A stretch of 6,339 nt of DNA, from the NCBI GenBank assembly GCA_027728145.1, contig JAQBZV010000062.1, positions 1-6,339 on the forward strand, written 5' to 3'. The stretch comes from Actinomycetota bacterium. GTDB lineage: Bacteria; Actinomycetota; Actinomycetes; Actinomycetales; Microbacteriaceae. The position numbers and the translations under genes were made by a program. Below are positions 1-6,170 of the stretch, piece by piece. Each line of letters opens with the position of its first letter. Positions within the stretch are counted from its first letter, which is position 1. The notes beneath the pieces were generated by a model. It did no database searches and was not told the DNA's origin. It saw nothing but the letters and a program-made list of their open reading frames with translations.

Positions 1-1949
1 AAGAACATAATGAGTGCCGCGGCAGTGACCACACGTGCTGCCGAGGAGTATCCCTCCTCGATTGCGTAGCGCCAGTCACCGGTGTGTACATGACGCTCTC
101 GCATTCCTGACACCAAGAACACTTCGTAGTCCATGGCGAGCCCAAAGAGGAGGGCCATGAGGATTATGGGCATGAAACTCAGAATCGGGCCGGGGGTATC
201 CACGCCGAGAAGAGAACTAAACCAGCCCCATTGGAAGATTGCCACCACGACGCCGAAAGCCGCAGTCACCGAGAGAACAAAGCCAAAGGCAGCTTTCACC
301 GGGACTACCACGGACCGGAACACCGCGAGCAACAGCAAGATGGAAAGTCCCACCACCACGATTCCAAAAGGAATCAGCGCGTCCTGGATCCGTTGCGAGA
401 GGTCAACACCGATAGCTGTGAAACCCGTAATCGCAATCGAATTACCCCAGGTTTCTTCCCATTCGGGAACCCGATCTCGAATATCAGCAACTAATGCCTT
501 AGTCTCCGGAGAATCGGGGGCATACTCCGGGGTGACTTGAATGATTCCGGTGTCCAGCCCGGGAGAGGGAAAAGCATCCCCCACGAGCGCAACCCCAGGA
601 ATGGGCTCGAGTTCTTCCCGGAGCTCGTCCAGATCGTCCATGATGCTGTCACTGCCCGTGATATCCACCGCCACCAGGAGCACCCCGTTGTAGCCAGGCC
701 CAAAGCCGTCACTGATGTGGTCGAATGCTTTGCGTTGGGTGGACTCCACTGGCTCTTGACCTCCCCCCGGGAGGTTGAGGTCCAGTTCCAGGGCGGGAAG
801 CGCCAGTGACCCCAGGCCAACCAAGCAGGCGATGCTCACGAGGAGTGGTCTCCGCATTACGGTGCGAACCCATCGACGCCCCATGGTGGGCCGATCAGTG
901 GAGCCCAGGGTAAGGCGCGATGCGGCTGACCCGGACTGAGGGCGAAGCCTCTCTCCCATCACACCCATTAGTGCCGGAAGCAGAGTGATGGCCGCCAGAA
1001 TTGCGATTGCTACCGCAAGAGCGCCCGAGGCACCCATGACACTGAGGAAAGGTATGCCCACCAGGAAGAGCCCCAAGAGAGCAATGATGACGGTGATGCC
1101 GGCAAAGACCACGGCGTTTCCCGCAGTGCCCACGGCTCGAGCGGCGGACTCAAGGGAATCCTGACCGGCGGCAAGTTGGTTGCGGTGGCGCGACAGAATG
1201 AACAATGAATAGTCAATTCCGACCGCGAGCCCGAGCATGACGGCCAGAAGCGGAGCCGAGCTCGATATGGATACCTCGAGAGCCGCAAAAAAGATTGCTC
1301 CGATGGCGATGCCGACTCCCACAATGGCGCTGGCGAGAGGAATCCAGGCCGGCCGCACCGACCTGAACGTGACGATGAGGACGAGCCCCGCAAAAGCCAC
1401 TCCGATGAGCTCGGTGGTCGAGATGCCCGGGTTCTGATCCTGCAGTATTGAGCCCCCATATTCAATGGTGAGACCTGCGTCCTCGGCAATGCTTCTGGTC
1501 GCCAAGAGCTCCTCCACCATGTCGTCCGTCACGGCGGGTGATGCTCTATCGAACCGGACCTGGACTATCGCATAGCGACCATCGTCGCTGAGAGCGTCAC
1601 CGGCAAACTCGTCAAAGGGGGTGGTCGCAGAGTCCACTCCCTCGCCACGTTCCAAAGCTTGGGCCAATTCTTCGATGACTGCTGTGTTGTTCGCGGAGTC
1701 CAGTCGTTCTCCCACCGCTGCTACTAACACCACCTGCGCCGATGCGCCCGCGAAAGTGGGGAATACCGCTTCGAGACGGTTGTATGCCTCTTGAGATTCG
1801 CTTCCGGGAATCTCAAAAGTCTCCTCGGTCTGCCCTCCCAGCCCGAGGCCTACTCCCATGACGGCGAGCATCGCTAACACCCACGAGATGATGACGCGAC
1901 CCGCGTTCTGGTAACTCGCCTTTCCCAGGCGGTAGAGAAGAGTAGCCAC
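1..1949 (-). CDS. MMPL-family RND-superfamily membrane transporter, 3' end cut by window edge
   Basis: I translated the minus strand by hand from the GTG at 1949 to base 1. It gives 649 codons with no stop, so the gene is intact here but lacks its C-terminus; family members are commonly 700 or more residues. The layout is two RND halves. TM1 is at about 19-38, an extracytoplasmic domain at about 40-178, and TM2-TM6 at about 180-328. TM7 is at about 369-387, a second soluble domain at about 388-520, then TM8-TM10 at about 526-611. Each half carries the MMPL signature with an acidic residue in a membrane helix: GLAVGIDYSLF (Asp246, Tyr247) and LFGLAMDYEVF (Asp607, Tyr608). Such Asp-Tyr pairs relay protons in MmpL proteins. 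The likely role is proton-driven export of a lipid, drug or other hydrophobic compound; the substrate is unknown. GTG directly abuts the stop of the upstream tetR, and GGAGG (1961-1965) lies 11 nt upstream, so translation is probably coupled. The next Met codon (27) lies inside TM1, which supports the GTG. Confidence 0.93.
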   Translation of the reverse strand, partial: MATLLYRLGKASYQNAGRVIISWVLAMLAVMGVGLGLGGQTEETFEIPGSESQEAYNRLEAVFPTFAGASAQVVLVAAVGERLDSANNTAVIEELAQALERGEGVDSATTPFDEFAGDALSDDGRYAIVQVRFDRASPAVTDDMVEELLATRSIAEDAGLTIEYGGSILQDQNPGISTTELIGVAFAGLVLIVTFRSVRPAWIPLASAIVGVGIAIGAIFFAALEVSISSSAPLLAVMLGLAVGIDYSLFILSRHRNQLAAGQDSLESAARAVGTAGNAVVFAGITVIIALLGLFLVGIPFLSVMGASGALAVAIAILAAITLLPALMGVMGERLRPQSGSAASRLTLGSTDRPTMGRRWVRTVMRRPLLVSIACLVGLGSLALPALELDLNLPGGGQEPVESTQRKAFDHISDGFGPGYNGVLLVAVDITGSDSIMDDLDELREELEPIPGVALVGDAFPSPGLDTGIIQVTPEYAPDSPETKALVADIRDRVPEWEETWGNSIAITGFTAIGVDLSQRIQDALIPFGIVVVGLSILLLLAVFRSVVVPVKAAFGFVLSVTAAFGVVVAIFQWGWFSSLLGVDTPGPILSFMPIILMALLFGLAMDYEVFLVSGMRERHVHTGDWRYAIEEGYSSAARVVTAAALIMF

Positions 1950-2522
1950 TTACCGACTCGCCTCCAGATCGAGGGGGGCGCCCATGACCATCGAGGTGAC
2001 GGCGTCGGTCAACATTGTCGCGAGCTGGTCTTCGGGGACTGACTCCAGCTCCAAAATTGACGCTGAGACAAGCGTGTAGGTCACACCGGAGATGACGATG
2101 CCAAACCTGAGCCGGTCGTGCTCGCCTGAGGAGTAGTCCGCGACAAGATCTGCCAGCTGGCCCATCAGCGCTTGAGCTTTTTTTAGCGCCGGTACCGAAT
2201 CCACGAAATAGGGGTGGGTAATCACGATATGTGTCGCAAGTCGGTGGCTGACCAGGAGTTCCACAAGGTTCTGAGCAAACGCCACTCGGTCGGCATCCGA
2301 GGCAAGGCCCCGGATGGCCGTCGCGGACACGAGCTTTTCGGTGGCCTCGAGGGACGAAGCGAGCGCCTCGTCGATGAGTTCTTCTTTGTGGGAAAAGTGA
2401 TACACCACATTGGCTTTCGAGCAGTTGCTGGCATCAGCAATGTCCTGAAGGGACGTCGCGGCAATACCGCGACGCGCACACAGGTCAAGGGTTGCCTGCA
2501 GAATCTGCTCTCGAATACTCAC
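1950..2522 (-). CDS. TetR/AcrR-family transcriptional regulator
   Basis: This 190-residue protein has the size and layout of a TetR-family repressor. The N-terminal DNA-binding domain contains helix-turn-helix residues at about 24-43 (SLQDIADASNCSKANVVYHF), followed by the typical FSHKEELIDEAL segment. The C-terminal two-thirds, a ligand-binding and dimerisation domain in this family, is variable and does not reveal the ligand. The start is GTG at 2520-2522. I found no upstream in-frame start up to the palindrome, and the ribosome-binding site is weak. The stop TAA is immediately followed by the GTG of the MMPL transporter, so the two form an operon. By family precedent it probably represses itself and the transporter until a ligand, often a substrate of the pump, releases it. 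A candidate operator lies 34 bp upstream of the start. A run of seven A residues in the coding strand (2178-2184, codons 113-115) is the only notable oddity inside the gene. Confidence 0.93.
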   Translation of the reverse strand: MSIREQILQATLDLCARRGIAATSLQDIADASNCSKANVVYHFSHKEELIDEALASSLEATEKLVSATAIRGLASDADRVAFAQNLVELLVSHRLATHIVITHPYFVDSVPALKKAQALMGQLADLVADYSSGEHDRLRFGIVISGVTYTLVSASILELESVPEDQLATMLTDAVTSMVMGAPLDLEASR

Positions 2523-2555
2523 GTAGACGAGCCTAAGGTTGCGGATACCTACTGC

Positions 2556-2571
2556 CTGACCAAATGGTCAG
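2556..2571. promoter_or_regulatory. Candidate TetR operator (16-bp inverted repeat)
   Basis: CTGACCAAATGGTCAG is an inverted repeat with perfect 6-bp arms (CTGACC/GGTCAG) around a 4-bp AT-rich spacer. It lies 34 bp upstream of the tetR GTG, where a promoter would be expected. TetR dimers normally bind palindromes of about this length in their own promoter regions, so the natural reading is autorepression of the tetR-MMPL operon. That the adjacent regulator binds here is inferred from position and symmetry only. Confidence 0.68.
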
Positions 2572-2583
2572 TTTCTTAGAAAC
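2571..2583. repeat. Second short palindrome abutting the operator candidate
   Basis: GTTTCTTAGAAAC is an odd-length inverted repeat with 6-bp arms (GTTTCT/AGAAAC) around a single T. It shares base 2571 with the CTGACC palindrome. It may be a second regulator half-site or chance AT-rich symmetry; the sequence alone does not decide. Confidence 0.4.
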
Positions 2584-2613
2584 TTCCCAGCTAGCTCCCG
2601 GCAGACGCCATGT

Positions 2614-3846
2614 TTAGACGCTCCGGAAGGCCACAACAGCGTTGTGGCCGCCAAACCCGAAGGAGTTGCTCACCGCTAATTGAGCGCCCGAGCCCAAGTC
2701 CCTCGGTGAGGTCACCACATCGAGGGGAATCTGTTCGTCCTGGTTCTCCAGATTGATCGTGGGGGGTGCTGTGCGCTCGTGAACCGCGAGAATCGTGAAC
2801 ACTGCTTCGAGAGCTCCGGTCCCCCCGAGGAGGTGACCGGTCGCGGCCTTCGTGGCCGACACCGGAATGGATCCGACACGGTCGCCAAAAACGGCTTTGA
2901 GCGCATGGAATTCCGCGATATCTCCCACCGGGGTCGAGGTGGCGTGAGCGTTGATGTGGGTGACATCCTCCGGCGATGCCCCCGCCTGAGCGAGAGCAGC
3001 TAGCACGGCCCGAGAAGCGCCGAGGCCCTCTGGGTCAGGAGCGGTGATGTGATACGAGTCACTGGTGATTCCCCCGCCGGCGAGCTCTGCATAAATCTTT
3101 GCTCCGCGGGCTTCCGCGTGTTCCTTGGTTTCCAAAATGATGGTGGCGGCGCCCTCACCCAGGACGAACCCATCCCGGTCAACGTCGTAGGGGCGAGAAG
3201 CTCGAGCCGGGTCATCATTGCGCTTAGACAGTGCCTGCATGGCGGCAAACGCGGCGATGGGCATCGGATGGATGACAGCTTCCGTTCCTCCAGCCACCAC
3301 CACATCGGCAAGCCCCAATTGCAGGTGCTCGTAGGCGTTCGCAATAGATTCTGTTCCTGAGGCACACGCGGACACCACGGTCCTCGCACCCCCCTTGCCG
3401 CCCAGCGCCATGCTCACTGCAGCCGCAGCGGCGTTGGGCATCAGCATCGGGATGGTCATCGGGAGAACCCGACGGGGACCTTTTTCGCGCAGCGTGTCCC
3501 AGCCATCCAACAGAGTCCACAGGCCACCGATGCCCGTGGCGTAGTCGACCAAGATTCGCTCCGGTGCAACATCGGGGGCGCCAGCATCGGCCCAGGCCTC
3601 CCGAGCCGAAATCAGAGCCAGCTGGGCCGAAGGGTCAAGGCGCTTGAACTCTTGGCGCTCGAGAACTTCCTCGGCCTTCACCTTGGCCTGACCGGCAAAA
3701 GTGACGGGTAGATCGTATTTCTCTACCCAGTCGTGCTCCAGCGTCGTCACGCCCGATTCCCCGGCGAGCAGAGCTTTCCAGGTGGAGGCGACATCGCCTC
3801 CCAGCGGAGAGGTGGCTCCAATACCGGTGACGACGACAGTGGTCAT
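2614..3846 (-). CDS. fabF: 3-oxoacyl-[acyl-carrier-protein] synthase II (KAS II)
   Basis: This 410-residue cytoplasmic enzyme condenses malonyl-ACP with acyl-ACP, adding two carbons per elongation cycle of type II fatty acid synthesis. The full KAS I/II architecture is visible. It opens with VVVTGIGATSPLG. The nucleophile Cys161 sits in TVVSACASGTES. The catalytic histidines are His301 (NAHATSTPVGD) and His338 (KAATGHLLGGTG), with the conserved Lys333 in the same motif. The C-terminal glycine-rich loop is NSFGFGGHN (about 394-402). Length matches the family (about 410) and nothing is missing. ATG at 3846 starts directly at the conserved N-terminus. The gene is the last of the fabD-fabH-acpP-fabF run, 24 bp after acpP. 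Those 24 bp contain a hairpin between a Shine-Dalgarno-like sequence and the start codon, which may set FabF output relative to ACP. FabB is the main alternative name in this family, but context and length favour FabF. Confidence 0.97.
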   Translation of the reverse strand: MTTVVVTGIGATSPLGGDVASTWKALLAGESGVTTLEHDWVEKYDLPVTFAGQAKVKAEEVLERQEFKRLDPSAQLALISAREAWADAGAPDVAPERILVDYATGIGGLWTLLDGWDTLREKGPRRVLPMTIPMLMPNAAAAAVSMALGGKGGARTVVSACASGTESIANAYEHLQLGLADVVVAGGTEAVIHPMPIAAFAAMQALSKRNDDPARASRPYDVDRDGFVLGEGAATIILETKEHAEARGAKIYAELAGGGITSDSYHITAPDPEGLGASRAVLAALAQAGASPEDVTHINAHATSTPVGDIAEFHALKAVFGDRVGSIPVSATKAATGHLLGGTGALEAVFTILAVHERTAPPTINLENQDEQIPLDVVTSPRDLGSGAQLAVSNSFGFGGHNAVVAFRSV

Positions 3847-3872
3847 GGGGTATCCCCGAAGGGGATTTCCTT
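3847..3872 (-). promoter_or_regulatory. fabF ribosome-binding region with intervening hairpin
   Basis: On the minus strand the acpP stop merges into an AAGGA Shine-Dalgarno-like sequence (3868-3872), but its GGA end is 21 nt from the fabF ATG, too far for normal initiation. Between them lies a perfect hairpin, ATCCCC-TTC-GGGGAT (3852-3866). If it folds, only 6 unpaired bases separate the GGA from the ATG. The GGGG of the hairpin could itself act as a poor Shine-Dalgarno, or pair instead with the CCCC just before the ATG (3847-3850). No T run follows, so this is not an intrinsic terminator. The inverted repeat is directly visible; its role is inferred. Confidence 0.6.
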
Positions 3873-4119
3873 ACGCCTGTGCCTTGGTGATGAACTCGAC
3901 TGCTTCGCCGACGGTGGTGAGGTTCTTGACCTCGTCATCGGGGATCTTCACATCAAACTTCTCTTCGGCGTTGACCACGATGGTCATCATCGAAATGGAG
4001 TCGATGTCGAGGTCCTCAGTGAAGGACTTCTCCATGGAGACCTGGTCAGTAGAAATTCCGGTTTCTTCGTTGATGAGCTCGGCAAGACCGGCAATAACTT
4101 CCTCTGTGGTGTGAGCCAT
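3871..4119 (-). CDS. acpP: Acyl carrier protein
   Basis: This 82-residue acidic protein is the carrier of type II fatty acid synthesis. Growing acyl chains ride on a 4'-phosphopantetheine arm attached to Ser41 in DLDIDSISMM. The motif is DSI rather than the more common DSL, a conservative change also usual in actinobacterial ACPs. The four-helix fold is implied by the standard pattern: helix I EEVIAGLAELI, the long loop, helix II after Ser41, and the C-terminal VGEAVEFI. I chose ATG at 4119 over a longer in-frame start at 4158. The shorter start gives the normal ACP length and has a good AAGGA (4125-4129) five bases upstream. The 13-residue extension (MEPVHAHRQKRNI) looks nothing like an ACP. 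The gene lies 60 bp after fabH and 24 bp before fabF, with a stem-loop in each gap. This suggests post-transcriptional adjustment of ACP, which cells need in great excess over the enzymes. Confidence 0.97.
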   Translation of the reverse strand: MAHTTEEVIAGLAELINEETGISTDQVSMEKSFTEDLDIDSISMMTIVVNAEEKFDVKIPDDEVKNLTTVGEAVEFITKAQA

Positions 4120-4124
4120 GATGT

Positions 4125-4129
4125 TCCTT
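4125..4129 (-). promoter_or_regulatory. acpP ribosome-binding site
   Basis: AAGGA on the minus strand lies five bases before the ATG at 4119, within an A-rich, apparently unstructured stretch. It is the best-formed Shine-Dalgarno in the fab cluster and decides the acpP start. It fits the high expression expected of ACP. Confidence 0.8.
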
Positions 4130-4145
4130 TTCTGTCGATGTGCGT

Positions 4146-4173
4146 GGACCGGCTCCAATCTTAGAGCCAGCCC
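4146..4173 (-). other. Stem-loop in the fabH-acpP gap
   Basis: Read on the minus strand, bases 4173-4162 (GGGCTGGCTCTA) pair with 4157-4146 (TGGAGCCGGTCC) in a 12-pair stem with three G-U wobbles, closing a 4-base loop AGAT. The core GGCTC/GAGCC is perfect. It starts seven bases after the fabH stop and ends 26 bases before the acpP start. No T run follows, so an intrinsic terminator is unlikely. It may act as an mRNA processing or 5'-stabilising element for an acpP transcript, or as a partial attenuator. The pairing is seen; the function is inferred. Confidence 0.6.
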
Positions 4174-4179
4174 GTGGAT

Positions 4180-5181
4180 CTAGGGGAGTGTGACGACCTG
4201 CGCGCCATAGACGAGGCCCGCGCCAAAGCCGATCTGGAGAGCAAGGCCTCCCGACGCTTCGGGATGTTCTTCCACAAGCCTGTGCATGGCCAGGGGAATC
4301 GAGGCGGCCGAGGTGTTGCCCGTGGTGGCAATATCTCGAGCGATGAGGACACTCTCGGGAAGACCGAGTTGCTTGGCAAACTCGTCGATGATCCGCATAT
4401 TTGCCTGGTGGGGAACGAAGGCGGTGAGTTCTTCAGGGGTAACACCCGATTTTTCGAGAGCCTCGGTGGCCACTTTGGCCATTTCCCATACCGCCCAGCG
4501 GAAAACTACTTGGCCATCTTGGCGCAGAGTGGGGAATTCACCCTCGGGGTCATCAAAAGCCTCTTTGAGCGGTCGATCCATTCCGACGGAATCCCATTTA
4601 GAGCCATCGGAGCCCCACAGGGTGGGGCCAATCCCGATCGTGTCGCTTGGTCCCACGATCGCTGCTCCGGCACCATCACCGAGCAGGAACGAGATACTGC
4701 GATCGGTGGGCTTGGCAAAGTCACTGAGTTTCTCCGCCCCCACTACGAGCACGTACTCCGCGGTTCCGGAGCGAATAAGAGCGTCTGCCTGGGCAATCCC
4801 GTAGGTGTAGCCCGCACACGCTGCCGAGATGTCATACGCCGCCGCTGGAGTTGCTCCCACACGGTCGGCCAACAGTGCCGCCAACGACGGGGTTTGAACT
4901 GAGTTGCTGATGGTGGCCACAATCACGGCACCAATCTGGCCAGGAGCAATGCCCGCCTTCTCGATGGCTTCCGTGGAGGCGCGAACGGCTAGGTCGATGG
5001 CTTGCTCAGCATCACTGGAGCGGCGACGCTCGATTATGCCGGTGCGCTGGCGAATCCATTCGTCAGAGGAATCAATGGGTCCAGCGATGTCATCATTGCT
5101 GACCACGAGGTCACCTCGGGCTGCGCCCAAGGAGAGAATTCGAGTGAACTGTGCACCGTGAGATTGTGCGAGGGGACTCAT
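4180..5181 (-). CDS. fabH: 3-oxoacyl-[acyl-carrier-protein] synthase III (KAS III)
   Basis: This 333-residue enzyme starts fatty acid synthesis by condensing an acyl-CoA primer with malonyl-ACP. In actinobacteria the primer is often branched-chain (isobutyryl-, isovaleryl- or anteisovaleryl-CoA), but specificity cannot be read from the sequence. The catalytic triad is complete: Cys122 in DISAACAGYTYG, His258 in VPHQANMRI, and Asn289 in TTGNTSAASIP. Other family marks are SSDEWIRQRTGI (about 38-49), FLLGDGAGAAIV (about 165-176) and the C-terminal GFGAGLVYGAQ. Its ATG overlaps the fabD stop as ATGA. The nearest Shine-Dalgarno, GGAG at 5183-5186, is only one base from the ATG, so translation is probably coupled to termination of fabD. 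Length is normal and no frameshift is seen. It ends in TAG, 60 bp before acpP. Confidence 0.97.
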   Translation of the reverse strand: MSPLAQSHGAQFTRILSLGAARGDLVVSNDDIAGPIDSSDEWIRQRTGIIERRRSSDAEQAIDLAVRASTEAIEKAGIAPGQIGAVIVATISNSVQTPSLAALLADRVGATPAAAYDISAACAGYTYGIAQADALIRSGTAEYVLVVGAEKLSDFAKPTDRSISFLLGDGAGAAIVGPSDTIGIGPTLWGSDGSKWDSVGMDRPLKEAFDDPEGEFPTLRQDGQVVFRWAVWEMAKVATEALEKSGVTPEELTAFVPHQANMRIIDEFAKQLGLPESVLIARDIATTGNTSAASIPLAMHRLVEEHPEASGGLALQIGFGAGLVYGAQVVTLP

Positions 5182-6092
5182 GCTCCACTCACTAACTCAA
5201 GCGCCGTGGCCAGATCGTCGGGACTGTTGAGTGCCACAGTGGGGACTCCCTTCAGAGCTCTCTTAGCCAATCCCACCAATGCGCCGGCGGGGGCAAGCTC
5301 CATCATGCCCTGAATCCCATCCTTCGAGAAGGATTCCATGCAGAGGTCCCATCGAACGGGTCTTGCTACCTGGTCAACCAGGTAGCCAAGAGCGTTATCG
5401 GGTGCCACGCGTGAACCATCTCGGTTTGTGTAGAGGGGGTGGTGAGCCACGTGCGTGGTCACGCCCGCAGCGGCTTCCGCTAAAGCCGCCACAGCGCTCT
5501 GCATGTAGTGCGTGTGGAAGGCCCCCGCAACCGTGAGAGGAATCACTCGCATGCCCTCCGGTGGGTTTTCCTGAAAGTGTGCGAGGCGGGTGAGCTCTCC
5601 CGCAATCACGACTTGGCCACCACCGTTGAAGTTCGCGGCGAAGAGGCCCGCCGCATCAACAGCCTTAGCGAGCACCTCGGGGTCGCCACCGATGACGGCG
5701 GACATTCCTGTGGGGGTGGCAGCGGATGCTTCCGCCATCGCGCGACCACGCAGCGCCACCAGTGAGAGTGCATCGTCGTCACTGAGCACACCGGCGAGAG
5801 CTGCTGCGGTGAATTCACCGACCGAATGTCCCGCAAACGCCACGTTCGTGTTCTCGGGAAGCGCTTCGAGGAGCGCTCGCCCCACGATGATTCCCGAAGC
5901 GACGATCAGGGGCTGAGCAATCGCGGTGTCGGTAATGGTCTCTTGGTGACTGGTCGTGCCGTGGGCGATGAGGTCACTGCCGATGATCTCTGACCATCGC
6001 TCGAGATCTGCGCGATAGGAGGGGGACTCAAGCCACGGTGTGAGGAAGCCAGGCTTTTGGGAACCCTGTCCGGGTGCTGCGATAACGAACAT
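5178..6092 (-). CDS. fabD: Malonyl-CoA:acyl-carrier-protein transacylase
   Basis: This 304-residue cytoplasmic enzyme moves malonyl from CoA to ACP, supplying the extender unit for FabH and FabF. Characteristic features are the N-terminal APGQGSQKPG oxyanion-hole loop (Gln9 region), the nucleophile Ser90 in GHSVGEF, and Arg115 in LVALRGRAM, which binds the malonyl carboxylate. The catalytic His193 lies in GAFHTHYM, and the C-terminal motif is ELAPAGALVGLAKR. Length is typical (about 300-310). ATG at 6092 begins exactly at the conserved MFVIAAPGQG start. The ribosome-binding site is weak: AGAGA lies just upstream with no strong GGAGG. It is the first gene of the fab cluster, 78 bp after the regulator gene, and its stop overlaps the fabH start by four bases. 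Confidence 0.97.
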   Translation of the reverse strand: MFVIAAPGQGSQKPGFLTPWLESPSYRADLERWSEIIGSDLIAHGTTSHQETITDTAIAQPLIVASGIIVGRALLEALPENTNVAFAGHSVGEFTAAALAGVLSDDDALSLVALRGRAMAEASAATPTGMSAVIGGDPEVLAKAVDAAGLFAANFNGGGQVVIAGELTRLAHFQENPPEGMRVIPLTVAGAFHTHYMQSAVAALAEAAAGVTTHVAHHPLYTNRDGSRVAPDNALGYLVDQVARPVRWDLCMESFSKDGIQGMMELAPAGALVGLAKRALKGVPTVALNSPDDLATALELVSGA

Positions 6093-6170
6093 GGTCTCTA
6101 GTCTCTCGGGGACGGCAGGAAATCCTCTGGTGGAACATGCCTATGGACCACCCCCAACACTGTGGGATTC
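6093..6170 (-). promoter_or_regulatory. Regulator-fabD intergenic region, probable fab promoter region
   Basis: This 78-bp gap is the expected site of a promoter for the fab operon, though read-through from the regulator gene is also possible. It contains most of a strong inverted repeat at 6160-6176 and a weaker one at 6129-6152. I could not find a convincing -35/-10 pair with standard spacing, so no promoter boxes are called. If fabD has its own promoter here, it may be activator-dependent with a poor -35. Confidence 0.45.
6129..6152. repeat. Imperfect inverted repeat upstream of fabD
   Basis: The 24-bp stretch begins GGTGG and ends CCACC, with CAT/ATG matched internally; 8 of 12 mirrored positions pair. 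It sits between the stronger operator candidate and fabD. It could be a secondary regulator site or overlap promoter elements, but the symmetry is modest and may be chance. Confidence 0.3.

Larger units (their letters stand above)
2523..2613 (-). promoter_or_regulatory. fabF-tetR intergenic region, probable tetR promoter region
   Basis: This 91-bp gap separates the fabF stop from the tetR start and carries two abutting inverted repeats (listed separately) plus a small AGCTAGCT palindrome at 2589-2596. On the minus strand TAGGTAT at 2545-2551 could be a weak -10 element. CTGACC in the palindrome resembles a -35 box but is only 14 bp away, so I do not call a definite promoter. There is no GC-rich hairpin followed by a T run, so a Rho-independent terminator for the fab operon is not visible and read-through into tetR is possible. 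Confidence 0.5.

Noticed and set aside
133..540. Plus-strand open frame antisense to the MMPL gene
   Set aside because: The minus-strand MMPL frame is open throughout and carries family motifs. The antisense product is low-complexity and has no matching features.
1010..1489. Minus-strand open frame of 159 codons in another frame of the MMPL region
   Set aside because: It overlaps the MMPL frame, which contains the TM segments and the GIDY motif; this alternative translation is serine-, arginine- and proline-rich without a domain.
2589..2596. AGCTAGCT palindrome downstream of fabF as a terminator or operator
   Set aside because: It is only 8 bp with no loop or T run, and short self-complementary octamers are common by chance.
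3852..3866. Hairpin after acpP as an intrinsic terminator
   Set aside because: The stem is followed by ACCCC and the fabF start codon, not by a T run, so it should not terminate transcription on its own.
3990..4005. DSI instead of DSL at the ACP phosphopantetheine site
   Set aside because: Leu to Ile next to the serine is conservative and common in actinobacterial ACPs; it is not evidence of a divergent or non-functional carrier.
4120..4158. Longer in-frame start for acpP giving 95 residues
   Set aside because: The added 13 residues do not resemble an ACP, the start lacks a good Shine-Dalgarno, and it would translate through the stem-loop. The ATG at 4119 has AAGGA at the right spacing and gives the normal ACP length.
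4174..4902. 242-codon open frame on the plus strand opposite fabH
   Set aside because: It lies wholly within the intact, motif-complete fabH on the other strand. Its translation is glycine- and arginine-rich with no recognisable domain, as expected of a shadow frame in G+C-rich DNA.
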